Shown here in pieces: positions 62,604 through 64,000 of a stretch of DNA of 64,000 nucleotides (positions within the stretch are counted from its first letter, which is position 1; every line of letters starts with the position of its first letter). The stretch is from Chloroflexota bacterium (GTDB lineage: Bacteria; Chloroflexota; Anaerolineae; Aggregatilineales; Phototrophicaceae): the NCBI GenBank assembly GCA_026707225.1, contig JAPOXG010000058.1:62001-126000 (forward strand), in the 5' to 3' direction. A program made the translations under genes and the position numbers. A model generated the notes under the pieces. It saw only the letters and a list, made by a program, of their open reading frames with translations. It ran no database searches and was not told where the DNA came from.

Positions 62604-64000
62604 ATGACGCGGCCGCCCAATGTCATCTTCGTCATCACCGACGATCAGGGATACGCTGATATCGGCTATCACGGCAATCCCGACCTCAAGACCCCCCATC
62701 TCGATCAAATGGCGCGCGAAAGCGTCCAACTGGATAATCATCATCATGACCCGCTGTGCTCACCCTCCCGCGCCGCTCTGCTGACCGGGCAGTATGCCTG
62801 CCGCAATGGCGTATGGCATGTGATTCATGGGCGTCATCTGCTGAATCCCGCGGCTGTCACGATGGCGGACATCTTCGCCGGGGACGGCTATCGCACCGGT
62901 ATGTTCGGCAAGTGGCATCTCGGCGACAACTATCCTTTCGCTCCGCAGTATCGCGGTTTCGGCGAAGCGCTCTGTCATCGCGGCGGCGGCGTTGGCGAGC
63001 TGCCCGATTATTGGGGCAACAGCTATGTGGACGACGTTTACTTTCACAATGGCAAGCCAATCCGCTGTGATGGCTATTGCACGGATGTATATTTTGACGC
63101 CGCTCTGGCATTCATGGAGACCCATCGGGAGGCGCCGTTCTTCATCTACCTGGCGCCGAATGCGATGCACGCGCCGCATATCGCGCCAGACGCCTACGCC
63201 CAGCCTTATATGGCGCAGGGTTTGCCCGCAGAACGAGCCAAGTTCTACGGCATGATCGCCAATTTTGACGAGAATATGGGCCAGCTGTTCGCCCGTCTGA
63301 ATTCACTCGGCCTCAGTGAAGACACCCTGGTCATCTTCACCGCCGACCATGGCACCGCCGCCGGCTACGATCCGGAGACTGGTGACGGCTACAATGCCGG
63401 ACTGCGCGGAAAGAAGGGCTCGGTATACGATGGCGGGCATCAGGTGAACTTTTTCTTCCGTTGGTCCGGTAATCTGCCGGCCGAGCGCAAGGTGCGCCAA
63501 CTGACGGCGCACATCGATATTCTGCCGACGCTCATCGACATCTGCGGGCTATGCGGCGACTCCGAACTTGCGTTTGATGGCTTGAGTCTGGCTGAAGCGC
63601 TGCGCGGCGACGACGGCGCATTGCCCGAGCGCTCGCTGGTGATTCAGCTTCAACCTGACCAGCCGCGGAAATGGCATCAGACGGCCGTGCTGAATGGACA
63701 CTGGCGCTTGGTCAATGGCGCGGAACTTTACCTTATCGAAAGCGATCGGGCGCAGGAAAATGACGTCGCCGCTGAATGCCCCCAGGTCGTCGACGCATTG
63801 CGCCGGGATTATGACACCTTTTGGGAAGACTTGCGGGACAGTTTTTCCCAAGTCATCGCGATTCCCGTCGGTACCGAGCGCGAGAATCCGACGCTGCTCT
63901 CGGCGCGCGATTGGCATCCAACGGAAGGTCGCGTTCCCTGGCGGCAAAGCTGGATAAACGATCCCGCCTATGACGCCAACGGTTTCTGGTGGATTGAAGT
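62604..64000 (+). CDS. Type I sulfatase (formylglycine-dependent), runs off window
   Basis: At least 465 residues of an arylsulfatase-superfamily (S1) enzyme are visible. The N-terminal metal site is NVIFVITDDQGYADIG, the formylglycine motif CSPSR has Cys52 followed by AALLTGQ, and GMFGKWHLGD, NAMHAPH and VIFTADHGT supply further metal and active-site residues. Type I sulfatases remove sulfate esters; here the likely targets are galactose sulfates (for example L-galactose-6-sulfate of porphyran or sulfated agar). The ATG at 62604 has GGGAGCGAAG in front. There is no signal peptide, so it should act in the cytoplasm on imported oligosaccharides. It needs a formylglycine-generating enzyme encoded elsewhere. 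The C-terminus is past the right edge. Confidence 0.92.
   Translation, partial: MTRPPNVIFVITDDQGYADIGYHGNPDLKTPHLDQMARESVQLDNHHHDPLCSPSRAALLTGQYACRNGVWHVIHGRHLLNPAAVTMADIFAGDGYRTGMFGKWHLGDNYPFAPQYRGFGEALCHRGGGVGELPDYWGNSYVDDVYFHNGKPIRCDGYCTDVYFDAALAFMETHREAPFFIYLAPNAMHAPHIAPDAYAQPYMAQGLPAERAKFYGMIANFDENMGQLFARLNSLGLSEDTLVIFTADHGTAAGYDPETGDGYNAGLRGKKGSVYDGGHQVNFFFRWSGNLPAERKVRQLTAHIDILPTLIDICGLCGDSELAFDGLSLAEALRGDDGALPERSLVIQLQPDQPRKWHQTAVLNGHWRLVNGAELYLIESDRAQENDVAAECPQVVDALRRDYDTFWEDLRDSFSQVIAIPVGTERENPTLLSARDWHPTEGRVPWRQSWINDPAYDANGFWWIE

Noticed and set aside
45642..64000. Carrageenan (3,6-anhydro-D-galactose) as the target of the locus
   Set aside because: The hydrolases are of GH117 type, known for L-anhydrogalactose; families known for the D form (GH127/GH129) are not seen. 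It is not strictly excluded.

Overview
The window (about 60% GC, densely coded, no transposases, CRISPR or rRNA) reads as a chromosomal piece of a Chloroflexota bacterium, probably of the Anaerolineae/Caldilineae type. The main evidence is a set of giant GT-C membrane proteins (Agl23/TIGR03663 type and three-fold DUF2298 'Chlor_Arch_YYY' type sequence) known mostly from Chloroflexi and archaea. A locus for red-algal galactan sugars points to a marine or host-associated lifestyle. Taxonomy and habitat are inferences from gene content.

Layout. (1) 1-3.2 kb, minus strand: infB (partial), ylxR/rnpM and nusA, with a consensus promoter and a structured leader; no rimP is present ahead of nusA. (2) 3.2-24.0 kb, minus strand: a near-continuous run of nine genes. 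In transcription order these are a GT4 glycosyltransferase, a SAM methyltransferase, a GT39-like protein, a 1948-residue GT-C/DUF2298 fusion, a second DUF2298 protein, a further GT-C-like protein, an ECF sigma factor, its anti-sigma factor and an Agl23-like protein fused to an NHL propeller. This looks like an envelope or S-layer glycosylation operon with a built-in sigma switch. (3) 24.3-33 kb: tRNA-Gly(CCC), rplY, gyrA, a small membrane protein, an unknown membrane-anchored protein, birA, a HIT hydrolase and a decayed GT-C pseudogene. (4) 33-42.7 kb, minus strand: two more GT-C-type membrane proteins flanking a heterodimeric ABC exporter, and a tandem-XRE regulator. (5) 43.2-45.6 kb, plus strand: a methyltransferase and a membrane-anchored SGNH hydrolase. 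(6) 45.6-64.0 kb: a carbohydrate-use locus that runs off the right edge.

The carbohydrate locus is the most interesting part. It holds four GH117-type domains (3,6-anhydro-L-galactosidase family) in three proteins, one of them a tandem duplication; a type I sulfatase; an enolase-superfamily protein resembling 3,6-anhydro-L-galactonate cycloisomerase; and an MDR plus KduD-like SDR pair that could invert C5 of 2-keto-3-deoxy-L-galactonate. It also has a GMC oxidoreductase, two Dpp-type permeases, two large paralogous solute-binding proteins and a FadR-type GntR regulator. The two divergent promoter regions of the locus share a near-identical palindrome (ATTGTCWACAAT) overlapping consensus promoter elements, which suggests one regulon controlled by the local GntR protein. 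The GH117 proteins and the sulfatase have no visible signal peptides, so the model is import of sulfated agaro- or porphyran-oligosaccharides followed by cytoplasmic breakdown. The aldehyde dehydrogenase, KDG kinase/aldolase, transporter ATPases and any endo-agarase are not in the window.
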